Below are positions 10,101 through 16,166 of a stretch of 51,826 bases of DNA, piece by piece. The notes under the pieces are model-generated. The model ran no database searches. It was not told the DNA's origin and saw only the letters and a list, made by a program, of their open reading frames with translations. The translations under genes and the position numbers were made by a program. The first letter of the stretch is position 1. Every line of letters starts with the position of its first letter. The stretch spans positions 1 to 51,826 of the forward strand of contig NZ_PYBW01000026.1 of NCBI RefSeq assembly GCF_003205575.1, given 5' to 3'. The stretch comes from Streptomyces tateyamensis (lineage in GTDB: Bacteria; Actinomycetota; Actinomycetes; Streptomycetales; Streptomycetaceae).

Positions 10101-11256
10101 CAACGCCGCCGACAAAACCACCAACGGCTACGGCACCTACACCACTGGCACACCCGCCTTCTGGGCGCGCAACAACCACACTGGCGCCATCACCGCCTAC
10201 ACCCTCACCTTCGATGCCAACGGCGTCCCCACCAGCCACCCCGCCGCACCCACCGATGCCACCCTGCGTTCCGCAGTCACCGACGCCAACAACACCAAGT
10301 ACTGCGCTGACGACGGCGGTGGGCTGGCCGACGGGGCCTCCGTCCGCATGTGGGCGTGCAACAACACCGCTGCCCAGGCGGTCACCTACGGCCTGGACAA
10401 CACTCTCCACCTGGTTGGCAAGTGCCTCGACGTCGCCAACGGCGGCACCACTCCGGGAACCAAGGTCCAGCTCTGGACCTGCAACGGCAGCACGGGCCAG
10501 CAGTGGGTCGCCGGCTCCAACCCTGGATCCCTGAAGAACCCGGCCTCCGGACTGTGTCTCGACGACCCCCAGGGGAACACCGACGGCACCGCCCAGCTCC
10601 AGATCTACCTCTGCAATGGCAGCAACCCGCAGAACTGGGCACTCAACACCACTCTCCCCAGCCCGCAGCCGATCCTCAACGTCGGCATCAACGCCACCCA
10701 GTTCCCCAGCGTCGTCTCCCCCGGTGACGTCAACGGCGACGGCAACCCCGACTTGTTCGCCATCAGCAGCAGCCAGCAGATCATCGAGTATCCGGGCGCC
10801 ACGCCCCTCACTCCGGCTGGGCAGAGCGCTCCAATCGCCCAGGTCGGCAACCTCACCTACCTCGGCATGATCACCAAGCAGGTCAACCCGACCCTCACCG
10901 GCGGCACCGTCTTGCATGCCGGAGACTCGGCCTACTCCGCCAACACTCGCCTGATCATGCAGGGCGACGGGAACCTGGTCCTCTACTCCCTCAAGACCGG
11001 TCAGGCTCTCTGGTCCACCAACACCTGGGGGAACCCGGGTGCCTACGCCACCATGCAGACTGACGGCAACCTCGTCGTCTACAAGGCCGACCCCGCCTTC
11101 ACCACACCCGGTGCGGCGGCGAACTCCCTGTGGTCCTCCGGTACTCCCAACAACCCCGGAGCCACCGCCAAGGTCCAGGACGACTGCAACTTCGTCGTCT
11201 ACAACACCGCCGGCGCGCCCGTCTGGAACTCCGTCACCTTCAATCCCAACCCCTGA
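7195..11256 (+). CDS. Secreted multi-domain lectin protein (jelly-roll, FG-GAP, ricin B and bulb-lectin modules)
   Basis: A Sec signal peptide covers about residues 1-30 (hydrophobic AAVLAVVLTTAAGPALA). The N-terminal region (AKSSGKPVTVDALTTETS, VLPDVDLQATVT) is of the type that precedes jelly-roll/DNRLRE modules in large Streptomyces secreted and Rhs proteins. Two FG-GAP-like calcium loops are visible (GDLTGDGIPD near 757 and GDVNGDGNPD near 1177). Between them is a ricin-type lectin trefoil (about 1022-1152) with two GQQW/PQNW signatures. A bulb-type mannose-lectin domain closes the protein (about 1238-1350; MQGDGNLVLY, MQTDGNLVVY, VQDDCNFVVY). ATG 7195 is chosen because GAAAG sits nine bases upstream; ATG 7186 is the alternative. 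It probably binds cell-wall or extracellular glycans. It is divergent from the Rhs gene and shares its lower GC, which suggests a joint accessory origin. Confidence 0.9.
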   Translation: MPRPGFMPAARHRALRPLTVAAVLAVVLTTAAGPALADTTATADPANPTAGTPSSPVQLAQAQAKSSGKPVTVDALTTETSLTVANPDGTFTQSQNVQPVRVKKNGAWTETDSTLAKNGDGSFSPTAVPSNVALSGGGTAPLAAFTDPAGHRLAMTLPFALPAPTVSGNTATYTNVLPDVDLQATVTDQGAFHEVLVVKNAQAAANPQLKTLKLTTANSGGLTTNTDSNGNLSFKAADGTEAFHAPTPVMWDSAPAPTTAPSAPTPTPAPSTVDPAGVASSSKDGPGQGAHISALNVQADNSAITLAPDPAQLATATFPAYIDPGVAPGGQTNNYAEVKQGCASQVVFNNAQENGEGIGYQQYSSDCFGMYRSFYEMDTSRLNSGMTIVKSMLDLTETYGADHMCGHTAPVTLNFTGAINNGTNWNNQPGVLQTLGQQDVATAYGSCGYQPVNFEVTGTVSQYRGVSNLTFGITGNESTSSSNYGFMRFSVNPQLVTTYEIPPNAPDQLSLSQGNTNCAGNGWVGTTASLVALNSRLTTSMPGVNLKAGSLLVDDSTDDGHGNPFTVGWPASPNWVASGSTASIPSPVGFADGHQYEWEVWANDGYTDGPHAPKCLFNVDTTPPSLTITPSSTFPALGSGKTTTGYAGQNLTLQVRAKDPVPTSGCTRPAAPCKASGVAGIKYSLDAAIPATGAQTAATTANADGSLSATITFPIPANQWGTHTLNLSAYDNAGNSTANQVYSFYAPWNPATKITPGDLTGDGIPDLITAQGAGGNLVTIPGNTDANNLPLTASTLDKTPDAGTGWDKYLVTNRGSVTGGATDDLFVYNPAKHQLRVYKNDSATPGTNNLPGRFTISSDFTSPLTRPCVNQDLSSVSPLPACTSQSPADWSNISLTQLVAVGAHSAFAAQVPTSTYPPSDMMTVENSQLWYYVGGTDPTHYLLGAYPIGTGDWSNTTIIAPSNLGVTAANAADKTTNGYGTYTTGTPAFWARNNHTGAITAYTLTFDANGVPTSHPAAPTDATLRSAVTDANNTKYCADDGGGLADGASVRMWACNNTAAQAVTYGLDNTLHLVGKCLDVANGGTTPGTKVQLWTCNGSTGQQWVAGSNPGSLKNPASGLCLDDPQGNTDGTAQLQIYLCNGSNPQNWALNTTLPSPQPILNVGINATQFPSVVSPGDVNGDGNPDLFAISSSQQIIEYPGATPLTPAGQSAPIAQVGNLTYLGMITKQVNPTLTGGTVLHAGDSAYSANTRLIMQGDGNLVLYSLKTGQALWSTNTWGNPGAYATMQTDGNLVVYKADPAFTTPGAAANSLWSSGTPNNPGATAKVQDDCNFVVYNTAGAPVWNSVTFNPNP

Positions 11257-11267
11257 TCAGTTGACCA

Positions 11268-11309
11268 ACGCGTGAGGGTCCCTTCCTTCGGGGAGGGGCC
11301 CTCACGCGT
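11268..11309. terminator. Hairpin terminator after the lectin gene
   Basis: An 11-bp perfect stem (ACGCGTGAGGG / CCCTCACGCGT), extended by further G-C pairs, sits 12 bp after the stop codon. There is no T tract, as is common in Streptomyces. Confidence 0.8.
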
Positions 11310-11361
11310 CTTCGGCTGTCCCCGCGCCGCGCTGAAGCAAGCCGTCCCACCCTCGCCGTCA

Positions 11362-12204
11362 GTGCCTGGTGGCACCCTCCCGCAGGTGGACACAGCTGCT
11401 CAACCCCCCGTCCCGGATCCCGAGCGGATCCTGCTCGACACCCCCTGGGCCGAGCTGCGCCATGCCTACGGGCCGGCTGCGGACACGGCCCTGCTCCTGG
11501 TCGAGCTGCTCGACGAGCGGGCCGAGGTGCAGGCGCAGGCGCTGGGGCAGTTGGAGATGTCGGTGCTGCACCAGGAGTCGATCTACAGCAGCACCGCACC
11601 GGCGGCGCTCTTCGTGGCCGGGGCGCTGGTCTACCCCCAGACGCTGGCCGCGCACGAGAGCACGTACCCGTGGGACGACCGGACGCGGCCTTTGCGGGCG
11701 GCGTTGCTGGAGTGGCTGGGCAGCATCGCGGCCTCGGTGGGGTACTACGACGGGGACGAAGGCGGGCCCGGGCGGGTCGACCGGGCCGACCTCGATGCGT
11801 GCCGGGCGGCGCGGCCCGCGCTGTACCGCGCCGTGGCCGGATACCTGGCCGACCGGGACCCGGTGGTGCGCGAGGCGGCGGTGGGTGCGGCCGGCGTGCT
11901 GTTGAAGGCGCCCGAGCTGCGGGACCGGATTCCGGCGGCCGCCGACCGGTTGCGTTCCGTCGCCACGGGCGACGGAACGCGGCGGGAGCGGGCGGCGGCC
12001 GTGCTGGTGCTGGCCGGCTGGGCGCAGGACACCGCCGAGTGGCTGACCGACCCGGACCCGGCGGTCCGGGCCTGTGCCGCGCTCGCGCCGTTTCCTGCCG
12101 ACGATCCGCGCCCGACCGCCGTCCTGCTCGCGGCGCTGGCCGACCCGCGGGCCGGCCTCCCGATCGACCGCGCCGCGTTCGGAGCGCTGCTGACCGACCG
12201 CTGA
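11362..12204 (+). CDS. HEAT-repeat-like protein
   Basis: About 280 aa, cytoplasmic, with no signal peptide or membrane segment. The sequence is helical and Ala/Leu-rich, with repeated patterns such as DRDPVVREAAVGAAGVLL and TDPDPAVRACAALAPFP that resemble HEAT/armadillo helices, so it is probably a protein-protein interaction scaffold. The frame remains open upstream into the terminator hairpin, so the start must be internal. GTG 11362 is used and GTG 11386 (VDTAAQ) is also possible; neither has a good Shine-Dalgarno sequence. No catalytic motif is visible and the partner is unknown. Confidence 0.65.
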   Translation: MPGGTLPQVDTAAQPPVPDPERILLDTPWAELRHAYGPAADTALLLVELLDERAEVQAQALGQLEMSVLHQESIYSSTAPAALFVAGALVYPQTLAAHESTYPWDDRTRPLRAALLEWLGSIAASVGYYDGDEGGPGRVDRADLDACRAARPALYRAVAGYLADRDPVVREAAVGAAGVLLKAPELRDRIPAAADRLRSVATGDGTRRERAAAVLVLAGWAQDTAEWLTDPDPAVRACAALAPFPADDPRPTAVLLAALADPRAGLPIDRAAFGALLTDR

Positions 12205-12309
12205 CCTCCTCCTGACACGGCGCCAGCCCCCTTCCCCACGCACGGGCGAGCCGCGCCCCTGCGTGCCACTATGGGCGGAATTAGCAGCTTTGACCGAAGG
12301 AGTCCGGTG

Positions 12310-13119
12310 ATGTCCCCCCTCCTCCCCGTGCAGGTGGCAGTCGACGGCTCGCCCAGCGGCTGGACGGCGCTCGCGTGGGCTGCCCGGGTGGCGGAGCGGG
12401 GGGCGGTGCCGCTGGAGGTGCTGCACGTGATGCCGCGCGACCTGCTGTCCGCCGTCACCGGGTCGGACCAGCAGGTGCTGGACGGGGAGGCGGTGACCGC
12501 GGAGGTGCTGGAGCGGGTGCAGCGGCTGGTGCCGGGGGTGGAGGTCGGCACGCGGGTGCTGCGCGGATCGCCGCAGAACATCCTGCTGGCCGAGTCCCGG
12601 CTGGCGGGGCTGCTGGTGATGGGGACGCGCGGGCTGACGGGGCTGCACGGCTGGTGGGTCGGCTCGGTGAGCCGGGCGGTGGCCGAGCACGCGCTCTGCC
12701 CGGTGGTGGTGTGCAAGACCGCCGCCGACGGCCAGGACGCGCCCCCGCTGCCCACCGGCGACGTGGTGGTGGTCGTGGACCCGGCCGTGCCCGCGCTCGG
12801 GGTGGTCGACTTCGCCTTCCGGGCCGCGATGCTGACGGTCGGCACGGTCCAGCTGATCGCCGAGCCGGCCGACGCCGACGCGCTGCGCGAGCTGTTGGAG
12901 CGTCAGCAGGCCCGGTTCCCGGAGCTCGCGATCAAGGTGCGGGCCGCCGCGGGAGCCCCGGAGGCGGAGCTGGTGGCGGCCTCCCAGCGGGCCGGCCTGG
13001 TCGTGGTCGGCCGGCCCACCGAGCTGAGCCTGCTCGGCAACACCCACCCGGGCATCGCGGCCGCGGTACTGGAGAAGGCGGAGTGCCCGGTGGCGGTGGT
13101 CCCGATCGGGCGGCACTGA
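12310..13119 (+). CDS. Universal stress protein, tandem UspA domains
   Basis: Two UspA-type domains in about 270 aa. The first opens with VAVDGSPSGWTALAWAA and ends with the ATP-loop pattern G-x2-G-x9-G-S (GTRGLTGLHGWWVGS). The second is shorter and lacks a clear G-x2-G-x9-G loop; it ends GRPTELSLLGNTHPGIAAAV then CPVAVVP. Family members bind ATP or other nucleotides and accumulate under hypoxia, stationary phase or stress. ATG 12310 is preceded by AAGGAG seven bases upstream (GTG 12307 is adjacent). It is monocistronic and faces the permease gene convergently, only 37 bp away. Confidence 0.9.
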   Translation: MSPLLPVQVAVDGSPSGWTALAWAARVAERGAVPLEVLHVMPRDLLSAVTGSDQQVLDGEAVTAEVLERVQRLVPGVEVGTRVLRGSPQNILLAESRLAGLLVMGTRGLTGLHGWWVGSVSRAVAEHALCPVVVCKTAADGQDAPPLPTGDVVVVVDPAVPALGVVDFAFRAAMLTVGTVQLIAEPADADALRELLERQQARFPELAIKVRAAAGAPEAELVAASQRAGLVVVGRPTELSLLGNTHPGIAAAVLEKAECPVAVVPIGRH

Positions 13120-13156
13120 GCACCCGTTCTCCCACCGCGAACCAGCCCGGCCAGCC

Positions 13157-14572
13157 TCAGGCGTGCTCGCTGAGCTCCTCGACCCGGCCCAGGGCGACGA
13201 TCTGATCCTCCGGCACGTGGGCCGGCGGGATCTCGCGGCCGCGGCCCAGGTGGTTGAAGAGCAGGTTCAGCGTGATCGCCAGCAGGCACCCCGCCGAGAT
13301 GCCCGAGTGCAGCACGGTGGCCACCTGCTCGGGCAGCGCGGCGTAGAACCCGGGGTAGGCGATCGGGAAGATGCCGAAGGCCAGACTGACCGCCACGATC
13401 ACCGCGTTGGACCCCACGCTCAGGTCCGCCTTGCTCAGCGTCCGGATGCCCGCCACCGCGACCGAGCCGAACAGCACCACGCCCGCCCCGCCCAGCACCG
13501 GCTGCGGCACCAGCGAGACCAGGCCGCCCACCACCGGTAGCAGGCCCATCAGCACCAGGAAGCCGCCCGCCAGCGCGACCACGAACCGGCTGCGGATCCG
13601 GGTCAGCGCGACCAGTCCGATGTTCTGCGCGAAGGCGGAGCAGATGAAGCCGTTGAACACCCCGCCGAACGCGGTGGCCAACCCGTCCGCCCGCAGGCCG
13701 GCGGCGATGGTGCGGTCGTCGGCCGGGCGGTCCACCACCTCGCCGAGCGCGATCATGTCGGCGGTCGACTCGGTCATCGAGACCACCATCACCACCAGCA
13801 TCGACACGATCGAGGCCAGTTCGAACCGCGGCGCCCCGAACGCGAACGGGTGCGGCAGCTCGAACACCGGCAGGCTGCTGAGCGCGTGCAGGTCCACCTT
13901 CCCCAGCGGGATCGCCACCAGGGTTCCGACCAGCAGGCCGAACAGGATCGAGATCCGCTGCAGGAACCCGTGCAGGAAGCGGTTGAAGACCAGCACCGCC
14001 AGCAGGGTCAGCCCGGCCAGGCCCAGGTTGCCCAGCGACCCGTAGTCCGCCGCCCGGGCGTTGCCGCCCTGCGCCCAGTTGCCCGCCACCGGCAGCAGCG
14101 AGACGCCGATCAGCGTGATCACCGTGCCGCTGACCACCGGTGGGAAGAATCTGACCAGTCGGCAGAAGACCGGCGCCAGCAGGAAGCAGACCAGGCCGGC
14201 CACCAGGGTCGAGCCGAAGATCAGCGGCAGCGCGGCACCCTTCTTGGCCTCCACCACCGCCAGGATCGGCGAGACGGTGGCGAAGGAGACGCCGTTGACG
14301 AACGGCAGCCGGGAGCCGATCCGCCACACCCCGAGGGTCTGCAGCAGGGTGGCGATGCCGGCGATGAACAGGCTGGCGGCCAGCAGGGTGGTCAGCTGGG
14401 CGGGGCTCAGCCCGATCGCCCCGCCGATGATCAGCGGCGGGGCGGCCACTCCGGCGTACATGCTGGCCACGTGCTGGAGCGCGACGGCCGACATCCGCCC
14501 GGCGGGCAGCATCTCGTCCACCGGGTGCACAGCGGCGGCCGCCTCCGGCGACGCCAACTCCTGACGGCCCAT
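13157..14572 (-). CDS. NCS2 family nucleobase:cation symporter (xanthine/uracil permease)
   Basis: A polytopic membrane protein of 471 aa. It carries the NCS2 signature QNIGLVALTRIRSR (pattern QNxGxxxxTRxxSR), the first-helix QHVASMYAG motif with the conserved Gln-His pair, and an ESTADMIALGE segment equivalent to the substrate-site helix 8. It is expected to import a purine or pyrimidine base such as xanthine, urate or uracil with a proton or sodium ion. ATG 14572 is preceded by AAGGGA; upstream codons in the frame are low-complexity and are rejected. It lies downstream of trpS in the same direction, with a 319-bp gap containing its own promoter, so it is probably transcribed separately. Substrate specificity cannot be read from sequence alone. 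Confidence 0.93.
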   Translation of the reverse strand: MGRQELASPEAAAAVHPVDEMLPAGRMSAVALQHVASMYAGVAAPPLIIGGAIGLSPAQLTTLLAASLFIAGIATLLQTLGVWRIGSRLPFVNGVSFATVSPILAVVEAKKGAALPLIFGSTLVAGLVCFLLAPVFCRLVRFFPPVVSGTVITLIGVSLLPVAGNWAQGGNARAADYGSLGNLGLAGLTLLAVLVFNRFLHGFLQRISILFGLLVGTLVAIPLGKVDLHALSSLPVFELPHPFAFGAPRFELASIVSMLVVMVVSMTESTADMIALGEVVDRPADDRTIAAGLRADGLATAFGGVFNGFICSAFAQNIGLVALTRIRSRFVVALAGGFLVLMGLLPVVGGLVSLVPQPVLGGAGVVLFGSVAVAGIRTLSKADLSVGSNAVIVAVSLAFGIFPIAYPGFYAALPEQVATVLHSGISAGCLLAITLNLLFNHLGRGREIPPAHVPEDQIVALGRVEELSEHA

Positions 14573-14774
14573 GGGTCCTGGTCCCTTCGAAAGTGCGCGG
14601 TGGCTTCGGGCCCGGGAACGGAGACCGCGCAGGGACGGGCGCGGTGCCGTCGGGACGACCCTGGCGGGACGGCGGAGCACCGCCGACCGCCCACCGGCAC
14701 CTGCGGCGACAGGTCCGGCCCACGTGCGCGCTCCCCGCCACGGGGGTCGGTGGGGAGCACGGGGATTCCATGAA

Positions 14775-14838
14775 GCGGAACATTCTTTCCGCTTGAACAG
14801 CTTGAACAGAATGTAGAAACCGCCGGTCCCTTCGTCAA
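14775..14838 (-). promoter_or_regulatory. Permease promoter with overlapping candidate operator
   Basis: On the minus strand, TTGACG (14838-14833), a 17-bp spacer and TACATT (14815-14810) form a good vegetative promoter. From the -10 through the expected start site lie nested inverted repeats: ACATTCT/AGAATGT (14780-14786 and 14808-14814) and GCGGAA/TTCCGC (14775-14780 and 14787-14792), plus two adjacent copies of CTTGAACAG on the plus strand. This placement suits a repressor. GGAA/TTCC arms recall operators of IclR-family regulators of purine or allantoin use, but that is inference. About 230 bp of GC-rich untranslated leader follows before the permease ATG. Confidence 0.6.
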
Positions 14839-14891
14839 TAGATCCGGCGGGTCCGAGCGGTCGCGGGCCCACTCTTGGACCTTCGTCCAGC

Positions 14892-15890
14892 TCAGTACCG
14901 CATCCCCATCGCCTCGGCGACCTGGACCAGCGTCACGTCCGCCACCGCGTTGGCCCGCGCGTTGCCGGCGGCCAGCACCGCCCGCAGGTGGGCCCGGTCG
15001 CCGGCCAGCTCGGCACGCCGGCGGCGGATCGGCCGGAAGTACTCGTTCACCGCCTCGGTCACCACGGCCTTGAGCCGGCTCGCCCCCGCGTCGCCGATCT
15101 CCTCGGCCACCGCATGCGGGTCACGGCCCTGGCAGAGCGCGGCGAGCTGCAACAGGCTGGACACCTCGGGGCGGTGCTGCGGATCGAAGGTGATCCGCCG
15201 CTCGGTGTCCGTCCTGGCGCCCTTGAGCAGGGCGGCGGTCTCGTCCTCGGTCGCACCCAGGGCGATCGCGTTGCCCCGGCTCTTGCTCATCTTGGTCCCG
15301 TCGGTGCCCAGCAGCAGCGGCATCGCCGACAGCAGCGCCTCCGGCTCCGGGAAGACCGGTGAACCGCCGCTGAGGTAGCGGGCGTTGAAACGGCGCGCGA
15401 TGGTCCGGGTGGCCTCCAGGTGGGGCAGCTGGTCCTGCCCGACCGGGACCAGGCGGGCCTTGCAGAACAGGATGTCGGCCGCCTGGTGCACCGGGTAGGT
15501 GAGCATCAGGCCGCTGACCGCGGACTGGCGCGAGTGCGAGATCTCGTCCTTGACCGTGGGGTTGCGGCGCAGCTCGGCCGCGCTGACCAGGCTCAGGAAG
15601 GGCAGCAGCAGCTGGTTCAGGGCCGGCACCGCGCTGTGCGTGAAGATCACCGCGCGTTCGCCGTCGATCCCCACCGCCAGGTAGTCCAGCACGAGTTCCT
15701 CGACCCGCTCGGCCAGCCGGTGGGCCACGTCGCGGTCGGTCAGCACCTGGTAGTCGGCCACCACCACGAAGAGTTCGGCGCCCTCGGCCTGCAGCCGGAC
15801 CCGGTTCTGCAGGCTGCCGAAGTAGTGGCCCAGGTGCAGGGCGCCGGTGGGGCGGTCACCGGTCAGGACACGGGGGGCGTGGGCGGGCAT
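14892..15890 (-). CDS. trpS: Tryptophanyl-tRNA synthetase
   Basis: A class I aminoacyl-tRNA synthetase of 332 aa that charges tRNA-Trp in the cytoplasm. The HIGH-type motif is HLGH (residues 19-22, context PTGALHLGHYFGS) and the KMSKS loop is intact (GTKMSKSRGN, near 196-200). Length is normal for bacterial TrpRS. ATG 15890 is chosen because GAGGAG lies just upstream and the protein then begins at the conserved VLTGDRPTG block; the open frame extends further upstream into the attenuator and is not used. Streptomyces often carry two TrpRS genes; the auxiliary, indolmycin-resistant one is controlled by attenuation, and the leader found here suggests this gene is that type. Resistance itself cannot be read from these residues. 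Confidence 0.93.
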   Translation of the reverse strand: MPAHAPRVLTGDRPTGALHLGHYFGSLQNRVRLQAEGAELFVVVADYQVLTDRDVAHRLAERVEELVLDYLAVGIDGERAVIFTHSAVPALNQLLLPFLSLVSAAELRRNPTVKDEISHSRQSAVSGLMLTYPVHQAADILFCKARLVPVGQDQLPHLEATRTIARRFNARYLSGGSPVFPEPEALLSAMPLLLGTDGTKMSKSRGNAIALGATEDETAALLKGARTDTERRITFDPQHRPEVSSLLQLAALCQGRDPHAVAEEIGDAGASRLKAVVTEAVNEYFRPIRRRRAELAGDRAHLRAVLAAGNARANAVADVTLVQVAEAMGMRY

Positions 15891-15961
15891 CGAGGTCTCC
15901 TCGTCGAGCTCGGTCGGGGTGGCCGTCCGGCCGGGGACCCTGGGGCGAGGAGCCATGAGTG

Positions 15962-16020
15962 AGGGCCGTCCGTCCGGACGGCCCTGGGCATGCGGGATGC
16001 GCGGCCGTCCTAGGACGGCC
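15962..16020 (-). promoter_or_regulatory. Four-segment transcription attenuator upstream of trpS
   Basis: Segments 1 and 2 form GGCCGTCC-TA-GGACGGCC (16020-16003) and include the leader-peptide stop codon. Segments 3 and 4 form AGGGCCGTCC-GGAC-GGACGGCCCT (15985-15962). Segment 2 is also complementary to segment 3, so the 2:3 pairing excludes the 3:4 hairpin. This is the alternative-fold logic of trp attenuators: a ribosome stalled on the leader Trp codons frees segment 2 to act as antiterminator. No U tract follows the 3:4 stem, which is usual for Streptomyces intrinsic terminators. Confidence 0.7.
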
Positions 16021-16051
16021 ACCAGCTGAGCGGGAGCAGCGGGGTGCGCAC
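16010..16051 (-). CDS. Trp-rich leader peptide of the trpS attenuator
   Basis: A 13-residue frame starting at GTG reads VRTPLLPLSWWPS and stops at a TAG embedded in the loop of the first attenuator stem. The two adjacent Trp codons, a rare residue otherwise, sit immediately before that stem. No Shine-Dalgarno sequence precedes the GTG, but a TACAGT -10-like hexamer (16064-16059) ends seven bases upstream, so the mRNA may begin at the GTG and be leaderless. No clear -35 is visible. It acts as a sensor of charged tRNA-Trp and has no expected function as a peptide. Confidence 0.65.
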   Translation of the reverse strand: MRTPLLPLSWWPS

Positions 16052-16166
16052 GGGCGCCACTGTAGCCGATCGAAGCGTTCAGTGCGGCGCTGCGCGCCGT
16101 TCACCGGCCCGGTGGCCAACCCGCCTAGTTTGGGCGGCCATCGGCGATCGGAAGTGAGGACCAGTC

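Noticed and set aside
11359..14783. Long minus-strand frames under the HEAT and universal stress genes, and another overlapping the permease
   Set aside because: Low-complexity Arg/Pro/His-rich translations with no family motif, while the opposite or alternative frame encodes clear UspA and NCS2 proteins.
15891..16022. Upstream extension of the trpS frame (44 extra codons)
   Set aside because: It would translate through both attenuator hairpins and lacks a ribosome binding site; the ATG at 15890 has GAGGAG and aligns with the TrpRS N-terminus.
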